Shown here: positions 31,918-42,770 of the stretch, in pieces | How positions within the stretch are numbered: position 1 is the first letter of the stretch | Layout of the letters: each line of letters starts with the position of its first letter | DNA from: Enterobacter sp. ENT03 | GTDB lineage: Bacteria > Pseudomonadota > Gammaproteobacteria > Enterobacterales > Enterobacteriaceae | Reading direction: 5' to 3' | Assembly (NCBI RefSeq): GCF_019218745.1 | Contig: NZ_JAHUXA010000010.1 | Span: 1 to 64,000, forward strand | DNA: 64,000 nt | Translations under genes and position numbers: made by a program | Notes under the pieces: generated by a model | What the model was told of the DNA's origin: nothing | Seen by the model: the letters and a program-made list of their open reading frames with translations, nothing else | The model's database searches: none

Positions 31918-33078
31918 TTACCCCTTGTTTGCTGCCCGGAAGCCATTTTCCAGGTCGGCAATTAAATCTTCGCCATCTTCGATGCCGGTGGAAATACGCA
32001 GCAGCGTTTCGGAAATGCCCGCCGCGGCCCGCGCTTCTGGTGCCATGCCTGCGTGTGTCATGGTGGCGGCGTGAGAGATCAAACTTTCAACTCCCCCTAA
32101 CGACTCCGCCAGCGTAAACAGTGACAGCCCGCTTAAGAAACGACGTAATGTTTGTTCATCGCCATCCAGTTCAAAACTGAGCATGGCGCCAAATCCTTTT
32201 TGCTGACGTGCAGCAATCTCGTGGCCCTGATTATCCGGCAACGACGGGTGATACAGTTTTTTCACCAGCGGCTGCGTTTTAAGGAAATCCACAATTCCCT
32301 GGGCATTGCGTTGCGCCACTTCCATACGCGGCGACAAGGTACGCAGTCCGCGCAGCAGCAGATAGCTGTCAAAGGCGCTGCCGGTGACGCCGATATTATT
32401 CGCCCACCATGCCAGTTCGGTGACGGTCGCCTCGTCTTTGGCAATCACCACGCCCGCTACCACGTCGGAATGGCCGTTCAGATATTTAGTGCATGAATGT
32501 AAAACCAGATCGGCACCCAGCGCCAGCGGGTTCTGCAACGCCGGGCTTAAGAAGGTGTTATCCACCACGCTTACGGCACCGGCTTCACGTGCCAGCTGAC
32601 AGATTTTCGCAATATCCACGACGCGCAACAATGGGTTGCTTGGACTTTCCACCAGTACCAGTTTCGGTTTTTCGGCCAGCGCCGATTTTAATGCCTGCTC
32701 GTCCCCCTGATCGACAAATAAAACGCGATAACAGCCGCGTTTTGCCAGACTGTCGAACAGACGGTAGCTGCCGCCGTAGCAATCGTGCGGTGCCACCAGC
32801 AGATCGCCGGGCTTCAGGAAAACGGTAGTCACCAGGTGGATCGCCGACATGCCGGTATTGGTCATCACCGCGCCTGCACCGCCTTCCAGCTCGGCCAGCG
32901 CGCGTTGCACGACATCGCGCGTCGGGTTACCGCGGCGGGAGTAGTCATGGGCACGTGGTTCGTTGAATCCGGTGAAATTATAGGTGCTGGAGAGATGAAT
33001 CGGCGGGACAACGCAGCCGTACTGCTCGTCATCATTCAATCCGCTACGCACTGCGATGGTGGCCTGTTTACGCGTCAT
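31918..33078 (-). CDS. metB: Cystathionine gamma-synthase
   Basis: PLP enzyme joining O-succinylhomoserine and cysteine to make cystathionine. 386 residues as in E. coli. The PLP lysine lies in VLHSCTKYLNGHSDVVAG and the active-site tyrosine region is DYSRRGNPTRD. The start MTRKQATIAVRSG (33078) is chosen over upstream codons that would run into the met boxes. First gene of metBL, divergent from metJ. Confidence 0.97.
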   Translation of the reverse strand: MTRKQATIAVRSGLNDDEQYGCVVPPIHLSSTYNFTGFNEPRAHDYSRRGNPTRDVVQRALAELEGGAGAVMTNTGMSAIHLVTTVFLKPGDLLVAPHDCYGGSYRLFDSLAKRGCYRVLFVDQGDEQALKSALAEKPKLVLVESPSNPLLRVVDIAKICQLAREAGAVSVVDNTFLSPALQNPLALGADLVLHSCTKYLNGHSDVVAGVVIAKDEATVTELAWWANNIGVTGSAFDSYLLLRGLRTLSPRMEVAQRNAQGIVDFLKTQPLVKKLYHPSLPDNQGHEIAARQQKGFGAMLSFELDGDEQTLRRFLSGLSLFTLAESLGGVESLISHAATMTHAGMAPEARAAAGISETLLRISTGIEDGEDLIADLENGFRAANKG

Positions 33079-33137
33079 GGGAAGGCTTCCTGGCTTAAGG
33101 GATGAAAAGTCAGCCATCAGAATAGCATTGTAATTAT

Positions 33138-33169
33138 GGACGTCAATACATCTGGACATCTAAACTTCT
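33138..33169. promoter_or_regulatory. MetJ operator array between metB and metJ
   Basis: Four tandem met boxes: GGACGTCA, ATACATCT, GGACATCT and AAACTTCT. They lie 60 bases from the metB start in the 276-base metB-metJ spacer, so MetJ should control metBL and its own gene from here. Confidence 0.9.
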
Positions 33170-33354
33170 TTGCGTATAGATTGAGCAAATGCATAATAGC
33201 CGTTAAAATTATATGCGTTAGCGCATGGCCGCCGATTCGATACTCCGTGTCACGGTGTCGTCTCTACGGTAAACTACGCGAGATTACGGTGCGGTACCTG
33301 CGTTTGATCAGGTTTCGACCTTTTACTAATGACTGAGAGGATTAAAGGTATCTC

Positions 33355-33672
33355 ATGGCTGAATGGAGCGGCGAATATATCAGCCCATACGCTGAGCACG
33401 GTAAGAAGAGTGAGCAAGTAAAAAAAATTACGGTTTCCATTCCTCTGAAGGTGTTAAAAATCCTCACCGATGAACGTACTCGTCGTCAGGTGAACAACCT
33501 GCGTCACGCCACTAACAGTGAACTGCTGTGTGAAGCGTTCCTGCATGCCTTTACCGGTCAGCCTTTGCCGAACGATGAAGACCTGCGTAAAGAGCGCAGC
33601 GATGAGATCCCGGAAGCGGCGAAGATCATCATGCGTGAACTGGGTATCGACCCGGATACGTGGGAATACTGA
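33355..33672 (+). CDS. metJ: Methionine repressor
   Basis: SAM-dependent ribbon-helix-helix repressor of the met regulon. 105 residues including Met, nearly identical to E. coli MetJ. The DNA-contacting beta strand is [15 protein letters not shown] and the helix region [20 protein letters not shown]. Divergent from metB, with a terminator hairpin just downstream. Confidence 0.98.
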   Translation: MAEWSGEYISPYAEHGKKSEQVKKITVSIPLKVLKILTDERTRRQVNNLRHATNSELLCEAFLHAFTGQPLPNDEDLRKERSDEIPEAAKIIMRELGIDPDTWEY

Positions 33673-33678
33673 TAAAGA

Positions 33679-33707
33679 GCGGCGCTGGTATCATGGCCGC
33701 CTTTTTA
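33679..33707 (+). terminator. metJ terminator
   Basis: Short GC stem GCGGC…GCCGC spanning 33679-33700 followed by CTTTTTAG, six bases after the metJ stop. Confidence 0.65.
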
Positions 33708-33731
33708 GTTATATAACAAGGATGTAATGTC

Positions 33732-34347
33732 ATGAGACATGGCTTATTGCTTTGCGCTCTGTTGATTACTGCCCCCGTTTTTGCCTGGCAACCCCAAACC
33801 GGCGACCTCATCTTTCAGATTTCTCATTCATCCCAAAGCCAGGCTATTCAACTTGCGACCCATTCGGACTACAGCCATATGGGTATGATCGTTATTCGCG
33901 CTAAAAAACCCTATGTTTTTGAAGCCATTGGCCCGGTGGTCTACACCCCACTCCCGCAGTGGATTTCACGGGGCGAAGGTAGCAAGTACATCGTCAGACG
34001 CGTAAGCGATGGTCTTTCAGAGTTCAGAGTCGCAGCAGCAAAAACTGGCGCATACCGCAACACGCTATCTCGGCATACCTTACGATCTGACTTTTTCCTG
34101 GAGTGATAAACGCCAGTATTGTTCAGAAGTCGTATGGAAGGTGTATCAGAACGCCCTGGAAATGCGCGTCGGTAAACTGCAAAAGCTTAAGGATTTCGAT
34201 CTCACTCATCCTGTGGTGCAAAGCAAACTCAAAGAGCGCTACGGTAAAAATATTCCGCTTGATGAAACCGTTGTCTCCCCGCAGGCCATTTTTGATGCAT
34301 CACAGTTGGAAACTGTCGCTAAAGAGTGGCCGCTGGTTTCCTGGTGA
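33732..34347 (+). pseudogene. yiiX: YiiX papain-like cysteine hydrolase, frameshifted by a 7-base tandem duplication
   Basis: Relative of E. coli YiiX, a secreted NlpC/P60-type (YiiX/YebB) hydrolase. The signal peptide MRHGLLLCALLITAPVFA and the histidine motif THSDYSHMGM are in the first frame. The cysteine motif QYCSEVVWKVY is in another. The break is at TCAGAGT-TCAGAGT (34017-34030). Removing one copy restores …DGLSESQQQKLAH… and a 202-residue protein, exactly the E. coli length. As written, the product stops at 34106 without the catalytic cysteine. The rest of both halves is well preserved, so the event is recent. Confidence 0.85.
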
Positions 34348-34353
34348 CCAACG

Positions 34354-35037
34354 ATGAACAAACGCCTTATTACTTTAATGGCAACATTGCTATGTGGTTG
34401 CTCGACGTATCCACAGACAGTAACGCCCGCCAGGACGAATCAGCAGCCTTCACCGGAACATCAAATATTTATCGTCAGCCACGGCTGGCACACCGGGATT
34501 ATCGTCTCTGCGCGCGACGTCAACCTCATCCTGCCGCAGCTAAAGACGCGTTTTATGCAAACACAGTGGTATGAAATTGGCTGGGGAGATAAAGACTTTT
34601 ACCAGGCGCAGGAGATCACCACCCAACTCACCTTACGGGCCATGTTCTGGTCATCCGGGGCGGTCATGCACGTTGTCGCCTTTTCCAACGCGCCTGAGCG
34701 CTACTTTTCCGCCAGCGATGTCCAGTCCCGGTTCATTAACAACAGCCAGTACAGTGGGCTAATGCGCTACATTGGCCGCAGCTTCGCCCGTGACGACGCT
34801 GGCGATCTTATTCCGTTAAAAAAGGGAATTTATGGTGACAGCCAGTTCTATGTCGCAAATGGTCGTTATGGCATTCTGAATACATGCAACAAGTGGACTG
34901 CCAAAGGGATGCAAAGCGCCGGAATAGCGATAAATCCGATGCTAAAACTCACGGCGGGAAGTGTCATGCGCGCAGTGCAGGCCAATACGACCTGCCTGAA
35001 TAAGACCTGTTTTCTAATGAGCCAGTCACCAGATTGA
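34354..35037 (+). CDS. DUF2459 (TIGR02117-like) putative lipoprotein
   Basis: 227 residues, function unknown. It begins with a lipoprotein-type signal (MNKRLITLMATLLCGCS; lipidation predicted at Cys16). The family signature ISHGWHTGII-like stretch FIVSHGWHTGIIV follows, then WYEIGWGDKDFYQ and NTCNKWTAKGM. The conserved His and late Cys suggest a papain-like hydrolase fold, but that is inference. It starts six bases after the broken yiiX, in the same direction, so the two look like an operon of envelope-associated proteins. Confidence 0.75.
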   Translation: MNKRLITLMATLLCGCSTYPQTVTPARTNQQPSPEHQIFIVSHGWHTGIIVSARDVNLILPQLKTRFMQTQWYEIGWGDKDFYQAQEITTQLTLRAMFWSSGAVMHVVAFSNAPERYFSASDVQSRFINNSQYSGLMRYIGRSFARDDAGDLIPLKKGIYGDSQFYVANGRYGILNTCNKWTAKGMQSAGIAINPMLKLTAGSVMRAVQANTTCLNKTCFLMSQSPD

Positions 35038-35121
35038 CCAGCCAAAGGCTGGCCTCCGGCGAGAGACAGGATACCTCTCACCAATCCCGCTAAACTTGCG
35101 CATGTCAACAAAGAAGCCGCC

Positions 35122-35139
35122 TGAAAGACGACGGGTATA
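35122..35139 (+). repeat. 18-base direct repeat, left copy
   Basis: TGAAAGACGACGGGTATA, identical to 37713-37730. The pair flanks the GPH transporter and KdgM-like porin genes. Confidence 0.85.
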
Positions 35140-35144
35140 TAAAG

Positions 35145-35175
35145 ATGAAAAGAGGCGGGATTACTCCCGCCTCTT
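35145..35175 (-). terminator. Terminator of the leftward transporter gene
   Basis: 11-bp stem AAGAGGCGGGA / TCCCGCCTCTT (35150-35160 and 35165-35175) with loop TTAC. On the minus strand it is followed by TTCATCTTT. Confidence 0.75.
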
Positions 35176-35201
35176 CCCGAACCGTTCATACTCTCACCAC
35201 G

Positions 35202-36626
35202 TTACTTACTAATACCATTGAATTTATTCAGCGTTTCTTCCATTTTGAGCGTTTCTTTACGGTTCAATGGATAGAAATAAATCAGAATGACCGCCGCCAA
35301 AAACAGGCATAAAGCCGGTATGAGATTCGCCATCGTATAAATATTTTCCTGCACAACGCTGGTTTGCACCGCGCCGCCCGTTGACGAGGATTGATAACCA
35401 ATAATGGCCAGCATAAAATCGCCAATGGCCCCTGCGCACGCCTGACCAATCTTGCGGGCAAAGAAGTTCACACCATAAACGGTGCCATCCTCACGATCAC
35501 CGGTGACATACTGGTGATAATCACAGACATCAGTCATAAACGCCCAAATCATCAGGTTGAATAACCCTGCCCCCAGTGTCGCCAGAAACAGGAAAACCAA
35601 ATAGACTTTCGCGTCCGTAATATGGATGAAGTACATCAGTAGATACATCATCACCGCAAAGAGTAACGCACCTACGCTGGCCTCTTTTTTACCAAACCGC
35701 GTCGTAAGCCAGGATGCCGATGGGGCCAGCAAAATCAGGGAGCCAAAGGTAAACAGCAACGCGACAGACATTGCCTCTTTATTGTGGAAGTAGTCATTAA
35801 ACAGGTAAGTCATATTGGTGCCGGAAAGCCCCTGATTAATCACGATAAGCAGATCCACAACAACTAAAACAATCAGTGCTTTATTACGTAACAACCCCTT
35901 CAGCAGCACCGAAACGGGCATGCTCTCTTTTCTCTCCACGCGCACGCGTTCTGTCGTTAACTGGCAGGTCAACGTTAAGAAGATAAAGCCCAACACTGCG
36001 CAACCAATGGCGATCCAGAAGAAGTGCTGCCCGGAAATCACCTGGCTTCCATCCACCAGGGTGGTGTACATCAGGATAGGAATAAAAAAGCCGGTTGCCC
36101 CGCCGCCGATTGCTGACCCTACGCTGCGGTAAGTCGAGAGTGACACACGATCTTCCGGGTTTGAGCTAATCGCCGCAGACATAGCGCCATAAGGAATACT
36201 CACAGTCGATAACAGTGAACCGTAAATAAAATAGGAGCAGCAGACGTAGATAATTTTCGCCGTATACGAAAAATCATGCACAAATGGCAGGAACAGGACG
36301 ACTGCAATGATACAGAACGGATACTTCATGCGACGCACCCAAGGATTAAAACGCCCATGAACCGTCAACTTAGAGGTATCACATAAGCGCCCTACGCCAA
36401 CATCGACAAACGCATCAAAGAGTTTGGTCACAAAATAGAGTGAGCCGACAATAACGCCGGAAATGCCGAGTACATTAGTGTAATAAATCATTAAAAAACT
36501 ATTAACCAACCCAAGAATAAAACAGGTTCCCAGGTCACCACACAAATAACCAATTTTATCTCTGAATCCGAAAGGCCTGACAGCAATGCTGTTATTGCTT
36601 CCGGTCATAGTTCCATCATTAGACAT
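35202..36626 (-). CDS. GPH-family sugar:cation symporter (TogT/YihP-like)
   Basis: 474-residue membrane transporter with about 12 segments. The N-terminus FRDKIGYLCGDLGTCFI and the loop after segment 2, DAFVDVGVGRLCD, are hallmarks of the glycoside-pentoside-hexuronide (GPH) family, as is MTDVCDYHQYVTGDREDG. A KdgM-type porin gene lies 79 bases upstream in the same direction. Together they suggest import of an acidic oligosaccharide such as oligogalacturonide, or of a sulfosugar as for YihO/OmpL. The substrate cannot be read from sequence. No hydrolase or lyase gene is adjacent. Start ATG 36626 is chosen by family alignment. Confidence 0.8.
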   Translation of the reverse strand: MSNDGTMTGSNNSIAVRPFGFRDKIGYLCGDLGTCFILGLVNSFLMIYYTNVLGISGVIVGSLYFVTKLFDAFVDVGVGRLCDTSKLTVHGRFNPWVRRMKYPFCIIAVVLFLPFVHDFSYTAKIIYVCCSYFIYGSLLSTVSIPYGAMSAAISSNPEDRVSLSTYRSVGSAIGGGATGFFIPILMYTTLVDGSQVISGQHFFWIAIGCAVLGFIFLTLTCQLTTERVRVERKESMPVSVLLKGLLRNKALIVLVVVDLLIVINQGLSGTNMTYLFNDYFHNKEAMSVALLFTFGSLILLAPSASWLTTRFGKKEASVGALLFAVMMYLLMYFIHITDAKVYLVFLFLATLGAGLFNLMIWAFMTDVCDYHQYVTGDREDGTVYGVNFFARKIGQACAGAIGDFMLAIIGYQSSSTGGAVQTSVVQENIYTMANLIPALCLFLAAVILIYFYPLNRKETLKMEETLNKFNGISK

Positions 36627-36705
36627 GATGTCAACCCCTTGACCATATTGTGCACGCAAATTATGTGGACATCCTGAAATACACCGACATGTTGAGTATT
36701 AACAC

Positions 36706-37386
36706 TCAGAAGTTATAACCAATACCAACACGATAACGAGTCTGGCGATCGGATGTGGTTGTCGTGTTATAACCCGAGGAGACGTTACCGACCTCAACAA
36801 AAGGAACCCAAGAACCAAACTTATGGGCTACGCGGAAGTTATATTCATAATCCTCTTTTTTGTTGTTATACAAATCTTCGCTATCGGCGATCTTATAAAT
36901 ACCGTTTAGTTCAAACATCCAGTTGTTGAGGTTATAACCGAGCCATACTTCAGGGCGATAGACCATACGGTCATCTTTACCGTCAGCATTTCTGCGCATG
37001 TACTCCTGACGATAGCGGAACGCAGTCCACCAGGAGTCATTGATATTGTACTGTACGCGAAGATAAGGCTTATAAATTGTGATGTTATCGCCTGTTTCGA
37101 CTGCGATACCTGGTTGCCAGATGAAGTCCTGCCAAGTGAACTGGTAGCTTGCCGTATACTCGTTACCGTTACTTTCCATATTGTTCCACGCATCATTAGA
37201 TTGCGAATCATCGGAACGTGAAATGGCTTCGACTGCCACGCCAAAACCCGTGGCAAAACGGTGAGACATATAAACACGATCATAGTTACGCCCATCGTCA
37301 TAATATTCATGACGATAATCGACATAACCCGCGTGTGCGGCCGCAGATAATAATGGAATAAGTAATAGCGCCAATTTGAATTTCAT
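36706..37386 (-). CDS. KdgM-family oligogalacturonate-type porin
   Basis: 226-residue outer membrane beta-barrel with signal peptide MKFKLALLLIPLLSAAAHA and mature start GYVDYRHEYYDDG. The amphipathic strands alternate, and the C-terminus RYRVGIGYNF ends in aromatic Phe. This matches the small 12-strand KdgM/NanC/OmpL porin family, which takes up acidic oligosaccharides. The second ATG (37386) fits the GAGGG ribosome site better than the one two codons upstream. The long upstream gap carries candidate KdgR-like half-sites. Confidence 0.85.
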   Translation of the reverse strand: MKFKLALLLIPLLSAAAHAGYVDYRHEYYDDGRNYDRVYMSHRFATGFGVAVEAISRSDDSQSNDAWNNMESNGNEYTASYQFTWQDFIWQPGIAVETGDNITIYKPYLRVQYNINDSWWTAFRYRQEYMRRNADGKDDRMVYRPEVWLGYNLNNWMFELNGIYKIADSEDLYNNKKEDYEYNFRVAHKFGSWVPFVEVGNVSSGYNTTTTSDRQTRYRVGIGYNF

Positions 37387-37611
37387 AACCATCCCTCTTT
37401 AATACACAATTAGCTCCCCTGAAAAGGAGAAAGTGAAGCGAGTCTATAAATAATTTTCAACTTCTCAAAAAGTGTATTTAAGCAAGAGCGATAAAACCTT
37501 CTTGATTTTGCCAAAAAAAAGAAATAAATGGCAAAAACGTGAAGATGAAAATGATGAAGATCACCAGAAGAAACATTTTATTGATAAAACAAAAATAGTG
37601 TTTCATTGAGG

Positions 37612-37730
37612 GTATGCTTCAGGTTGCATATGCGTTGGCTCGGCTCGGTCTTTGGCCTCAGCCCTCCAGAGTCAGCGCCGTTCAACACGCGAATCCTTTT
37701 TGTCCTGCAACTTGAAAGACGACGGGTATA
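37612..37730. repeat. Repeat element with inverted ends, containing the right copy of the 18-base repeat
   Basis: The right end reads TGCAACTTGAAAG followed by ACGACGGGTATA. The left end (37615-37628) is the near inverse, reading TGCAACCTGAAGC on the other strand, followed there by sequence related to AGCCAACGCA. The 18-base segment at 37713-37730 is identical to 35122-35139. Confidence 0.6.
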
Positions 37731-37797
37731 GTTATTAAAATAAATTATTTATTCAACAAACAAATTAATATTTCAATTCTGAATTACAGAAGCAAAA

Positions 37798-37822
37798 AAA
37801 AAAGCGCCTTTCGGCGCTTTTT
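37798..37822. terminator. rpmE terminator
   Basis: Stem AAAGCGCC-TTTC-GGCGCTTT (37801-37820) with an A tract on one side and T tract on the other, 19 bases after the rpmE stop. It can work in both directions. Confidence 0.88.
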
Positions 37823-37838
37823 TTCTGACAGCGGATAC

Positions 37839-38054
37839 TTATTTGCTGCTGCCTGGCAGGCTGAAGCGCTTGTTAAAGCGGTCAACACGGCCACCGGTAG
37901 CAACGTCACGCTGCTTGCCAGTATAGAACGGGTGGCACTGGCCACACACGTCCAGGTTCAGATCGTGACCCACAGTAGAGCGGATTTTGATCACATTACC
38001 GCAAGAACAGTTTGCAGTAATTTCAGAATAATTCGGGTGAATACCTTTTTTCAT
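37839..38054 (-). CDS. rpmE: 50S ribosomal protein L31 (zinc-binding form)
   Basis: 71 residues. The four zinc cysteines are present (NCSCGN and VCGQCH), so this is the C+ form rather than the zinc-independent paralog. The [18 protein letters not shown] segment is conserved. Divergent from priA across 211 bases. Confidence 0.97.
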   Translation of the reverse strand: MKKGIHPNYSEITANCSCGNVIKIRSTVGHDLNLDVCGQCHPFYTGKQRDVATGGRVDRFNKRFSLPGSSK

Positions 38055-38142
38055 GGGAGAAACCTCAGTTTAAGGCCGCGTCGCTCTTCCAGCCCTAACG
38101 CCAGACACCACGCGATGTTTAAAGTAGTTACGTTCTCTTTGA

Positions 38143-40461
<2,319 letters not shown>

Positions 40462-40609
40462 GGTTGCGAGGCGGATCGTAAAATTCAACACCCGTCACAC
40501 TTTTCATGAAAATACTGTAACCGAAACGAGTAACTATCTGATAAAAATGTGTCTGATGTCAGACACAGAGGATGTGGCTGCGCCTGCGTCGGCATGCGAG
40601 GAGAAAGTG

Positions 40610-41635
40610 GTGAAGGCTAAGAAAGAGGTTGCTGCAGCGACCATGAAAGACGTTGCCGAGAAAGCGAAGGTCTCTACGGCAACGGTGTCCCGTGCGTTAA
40701 TGAATCCGGATAAAGTCTCGCAATCGACCCGCAACCGGGTAGAACAGGCCGCCCTTGAAGTGGGCTACTATCCGCAGGCGATGGGGCGCAACGTGAAGCG
40801 CAATGAGTCGCGTACTATCCTGGTCATCGTGCCGGACATCTGCGATCCATTTTTTAGCGAAATCATCCGCGGCATTGAAGTGACGGCGGCGGAACAGGGT
40901 TATCTGGTGCTGATCGGCGACTGCGCTCATCAGAATCAGCAGGAAAAAACCTTTATCGACCTGATTATTACCAAGCAGATCGACGGTATGCTGCTGCTCG
41001 GCTCGCGCCTGCCGTTTGACGCCAGTATCGAAGAACAGCGTAATTTGCCGCCGATGGTAATGGCGAACGAATTCGCCCCTGAGCTGGAACTGCCGACGGT
41101 GCACATCGATAACCTGACTGCGGCCTTTGATGCGGTGAATTATCTGCGTGAACAGGGCCACAAGCTGATCGGCTGTATTGCCGGGCCGGAGGAGATGCCG
41201 CTGTGCCATTATCGTTTGCAGGGCTATGTGCAGGCGCTGCGTCGCACCGGGATCACCGTTGACCCGCACTATATTGCGCGCGGCAACTTTACCTTTGAAG
41301 CGGGCAGCACGGCGATGGAGCAACTGCTGGCGCTGCCAAAACCGCCCACCGCGGTGTTCTGTCACAGCGATGTGATGGCGCTGGGGGCGTTATCCTGTGC
41401 AAAACGGCATGGCCTGAAAATTCCCGACGATCTGTCTATTATTGGTTTCGACAATATTTCGCTCGCCCAGTTTTGCGATCCGCCACTGACCACCGTGTCG
41501 CAACCCCGCTTCAAAATCGGGCGGGAAGCGATGCTGCTTTTACTGGATCAGCTGCACGGGCAAAACGTCAGCAGCGGTTCGCGGCTGCTGGACTGCGAGT
41601 TAATCATCCGTGGGACGACACAAGCCATTACCTAA
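40610..41635 (+). CDS. cytR: LacI-family nucleoside uptake repressor CytR
   Basis: Represses nucleoside transport and catabolism genes together with CRP. 341 residues, the same as E. coli, if started at the GTG at 40610. The helix-turn-helix is MKDVAEKAKVSTATVSRALMNP near residue 11, followed by the periplasmic-binding-like effector domain. The open frame begins at 40439, overlapping priA, but that extension is not conserved. GTG is supported by GGAGAAA upstream. Confidence 0.94.
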   Translation: MKAKKEVAAATMKDVAEKAKVSTATVSRALMNPDKVSQSTRNRVEQAALEVGYYPQAMGRNVKRNESRTILVIVPDICDPFFSEIIRGIEVTAAEQGYLVLIGDCAHQNQQEKTFIDLIITKQIDGMLLLGSRLPFDASIEEQRNLPPMVMANEFAPELELPTVHIDNLTAAFDAVNYLREQGHKLIGCIAGPEEMPLCHYRLQGYVQALRRTGITVDPHYIARGNFTFEAGSTAMEQLLALPKPPTAVFCHSDVMALGALSCAKRHGLKIPDDLSIIGFDNISLAQFCDPPLTTVSQPRFKIGREAMLLLLDQLHGQNVSSGSRLLDCELIIRGTTQAIT

Positions 41636-41727
41636 GTAATTGGCTTTAAGACTCCCACTTCTGGTCAAAGCCCCGTCGCTTAAGTAACATGACGGACTGA
41701 CAAACGAATAATTACAGCGAAACGATA

Positions 41728-42735
41728 GTGGCACAACGAGATTATGTACGCCGCAGCCAGTCGGCTCCTTCGCGGCGAAAAAAGAGCACGTCAAAGAAAA
41801 AACAACGTAGCCCATCTGTTGTATCGCCCGCCATGGTCGCCATTGCGGCCGCTGTGCTGGTGGCATTTATCGGTGGTCTGTATTTTATTACGCACCATAA
41901 GAAAGAAGATGCAGAGACGCTGCAAAATCAGAAGGTTGCGGGGAACGGGCTGCCGCCGAAACCGGAAGAGCGCTGGCGCTATATTAAAGAGCTGGAAAGC
42001 CGTAAGCCTGGCGTACGCGCACCGACAGAACCTTCTGCCGGTGGCGAAGTGATGAACCCAAACCAGCTGACGAATGAACAGCGTCAGTTGCTGGAGCAGA
42101 TGCAGGCGGATATGCGCCAGCAGCCTACACAGCTCAACGAAGTACCGTGGAATGAACAAACGGCGGAACAGCGGCAGCAAACCCTGCAACGTCAGCGTCA
42201 GGCGCAACAGCAGGTACAGCTACGTCAACAGCAACAGCAGCAGCAACAGCAGACGTACACGCAGCCCGTGCAGCAGCCGAGAACGCAGCCGCGCGTGACG
42301 GAACAGCCGTATCAGCAGCCGCGCACGGTGCAAACCGCCCCCGCGCAGCCAAAGCAGGTACAGCAGCCGAAGCAGACCGCGTCCCAGCAGCCTTATCAGG
42401 ATCTGCTGCAAACGCCTGCGCATACCGATGCCGCGCCGCCAAAAGAACAGGCAGCGCCGATCACGCGTGAGCCAGAAGCGCCAAAGAAAACGGCAGAGAA
42501 AAAAGACGATCGTCGCTGGATGGTACAGTGCGGTTCCTTTAAAGGCACAGAGCAGGCTGAAACAGTACGCGCGCAGCTGGCGTTTGAAGGTTTTGACTCC
42601 CGCATCACCACCAATAATGGCTGGAATCGCGTGGTCATCGGGCCGATCAAAGGCAAAGATAATACCGACGGCACCCTTAACCGCTTGAAGATGGCGGGCC
42701 ACTCAAACTGTATTCGTCTCGCCTCCGGGGGTTGA
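41728..42735 (+). CDS. ftsN: Cell division protein FtsN
   Basis: Bitopic inner membrane protein that triggers septal peptidoglycan synthesis. 335 residues (E. coli 319). The cytoplasmic start AQRDYVRRSQSAPSRRKKST is followed by one membrane segment at about 32-54. A long Gln-rich linker comes next, then the C-terminal SPOR domain (about 258-335; RRWMVQCGSF … NCIRLASGG). Start is GTG. Extra length sits in the glutamine linker, coded partly by CAG/CAA repeats. The sigma-32 promoter of hslVU begins at its stop codon. Confidence 0.95.
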   Translation: MAQRDYVRRSQSAPSRRKKSTSKKKQRSPSVVSPAMVAIAAAVLVAFIGGLYFITHHKKEDAETLQNQKVAGNGLPPKPEERWRYIKELESRKPGVRAPTEPSAGGEVMNPNQLTNEQRQLLEQMQADMRQQPTQLNEVPWNEQTAEQRQQTLQRQRQAQQQVQLRQQQQQQQQQTYTQPVQQPRTQPRVTEQPYQQPRTVQTAPAQPKQVQQPKQTASQQPYQDLLQTPAHTDAAPPKEQAAPITREPEAPKKTAEKKDDRRWMVQCGSFKGTEQAETVRAQLAFEGFDSRITTNNGWNRVVIGPIKGKDNTDGTLNRLKMAGHSNCIRLASGG

Positions 42736-42758
42736 AACCCCCAAAATCCCCCCCATCT
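42732..42758 (+). promoter_or_regulatory. Heat-shock (sigma-32) promoter of hslVU
   Basis: TTGAAA at 42732-42737 and CCCCATCT at 42751-42758, with a 13-base spacer, match the sigma-32 consensus CTTGAAA / CCCCATNT. The -35 element includes the ftsN stop codon TGA. A TATAAT (42759-42764 region) overlaps the downstream edge and could allow some sigma-70 use. Confidence 0.85.
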
Positions 42759-42770
42759 ATAATTGCATTC

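Larger units (their letters stand above)
37387..37838. other. Intergenic region between kdgM-like gene and rpmE
   Basis: 450 bases without a supported gene. It holds the porin promoter region, KdgR-like half-sites (GAAACATT near 37570, TGTTTCATTG near 37598), a repeat element with inverted ends (about 37612-37730), an AT-rich tract, and the rpmE terminator. Confidence 0.6.

Noticed and set aside
42200-42260. CAG/CAA repeat tract suggestive of a microsatellite or CRISPR-like repeat
   Set aside because: It encodes the glutamine-rich linker of FtsN, is in frame, and such linkers vary in length in this family.
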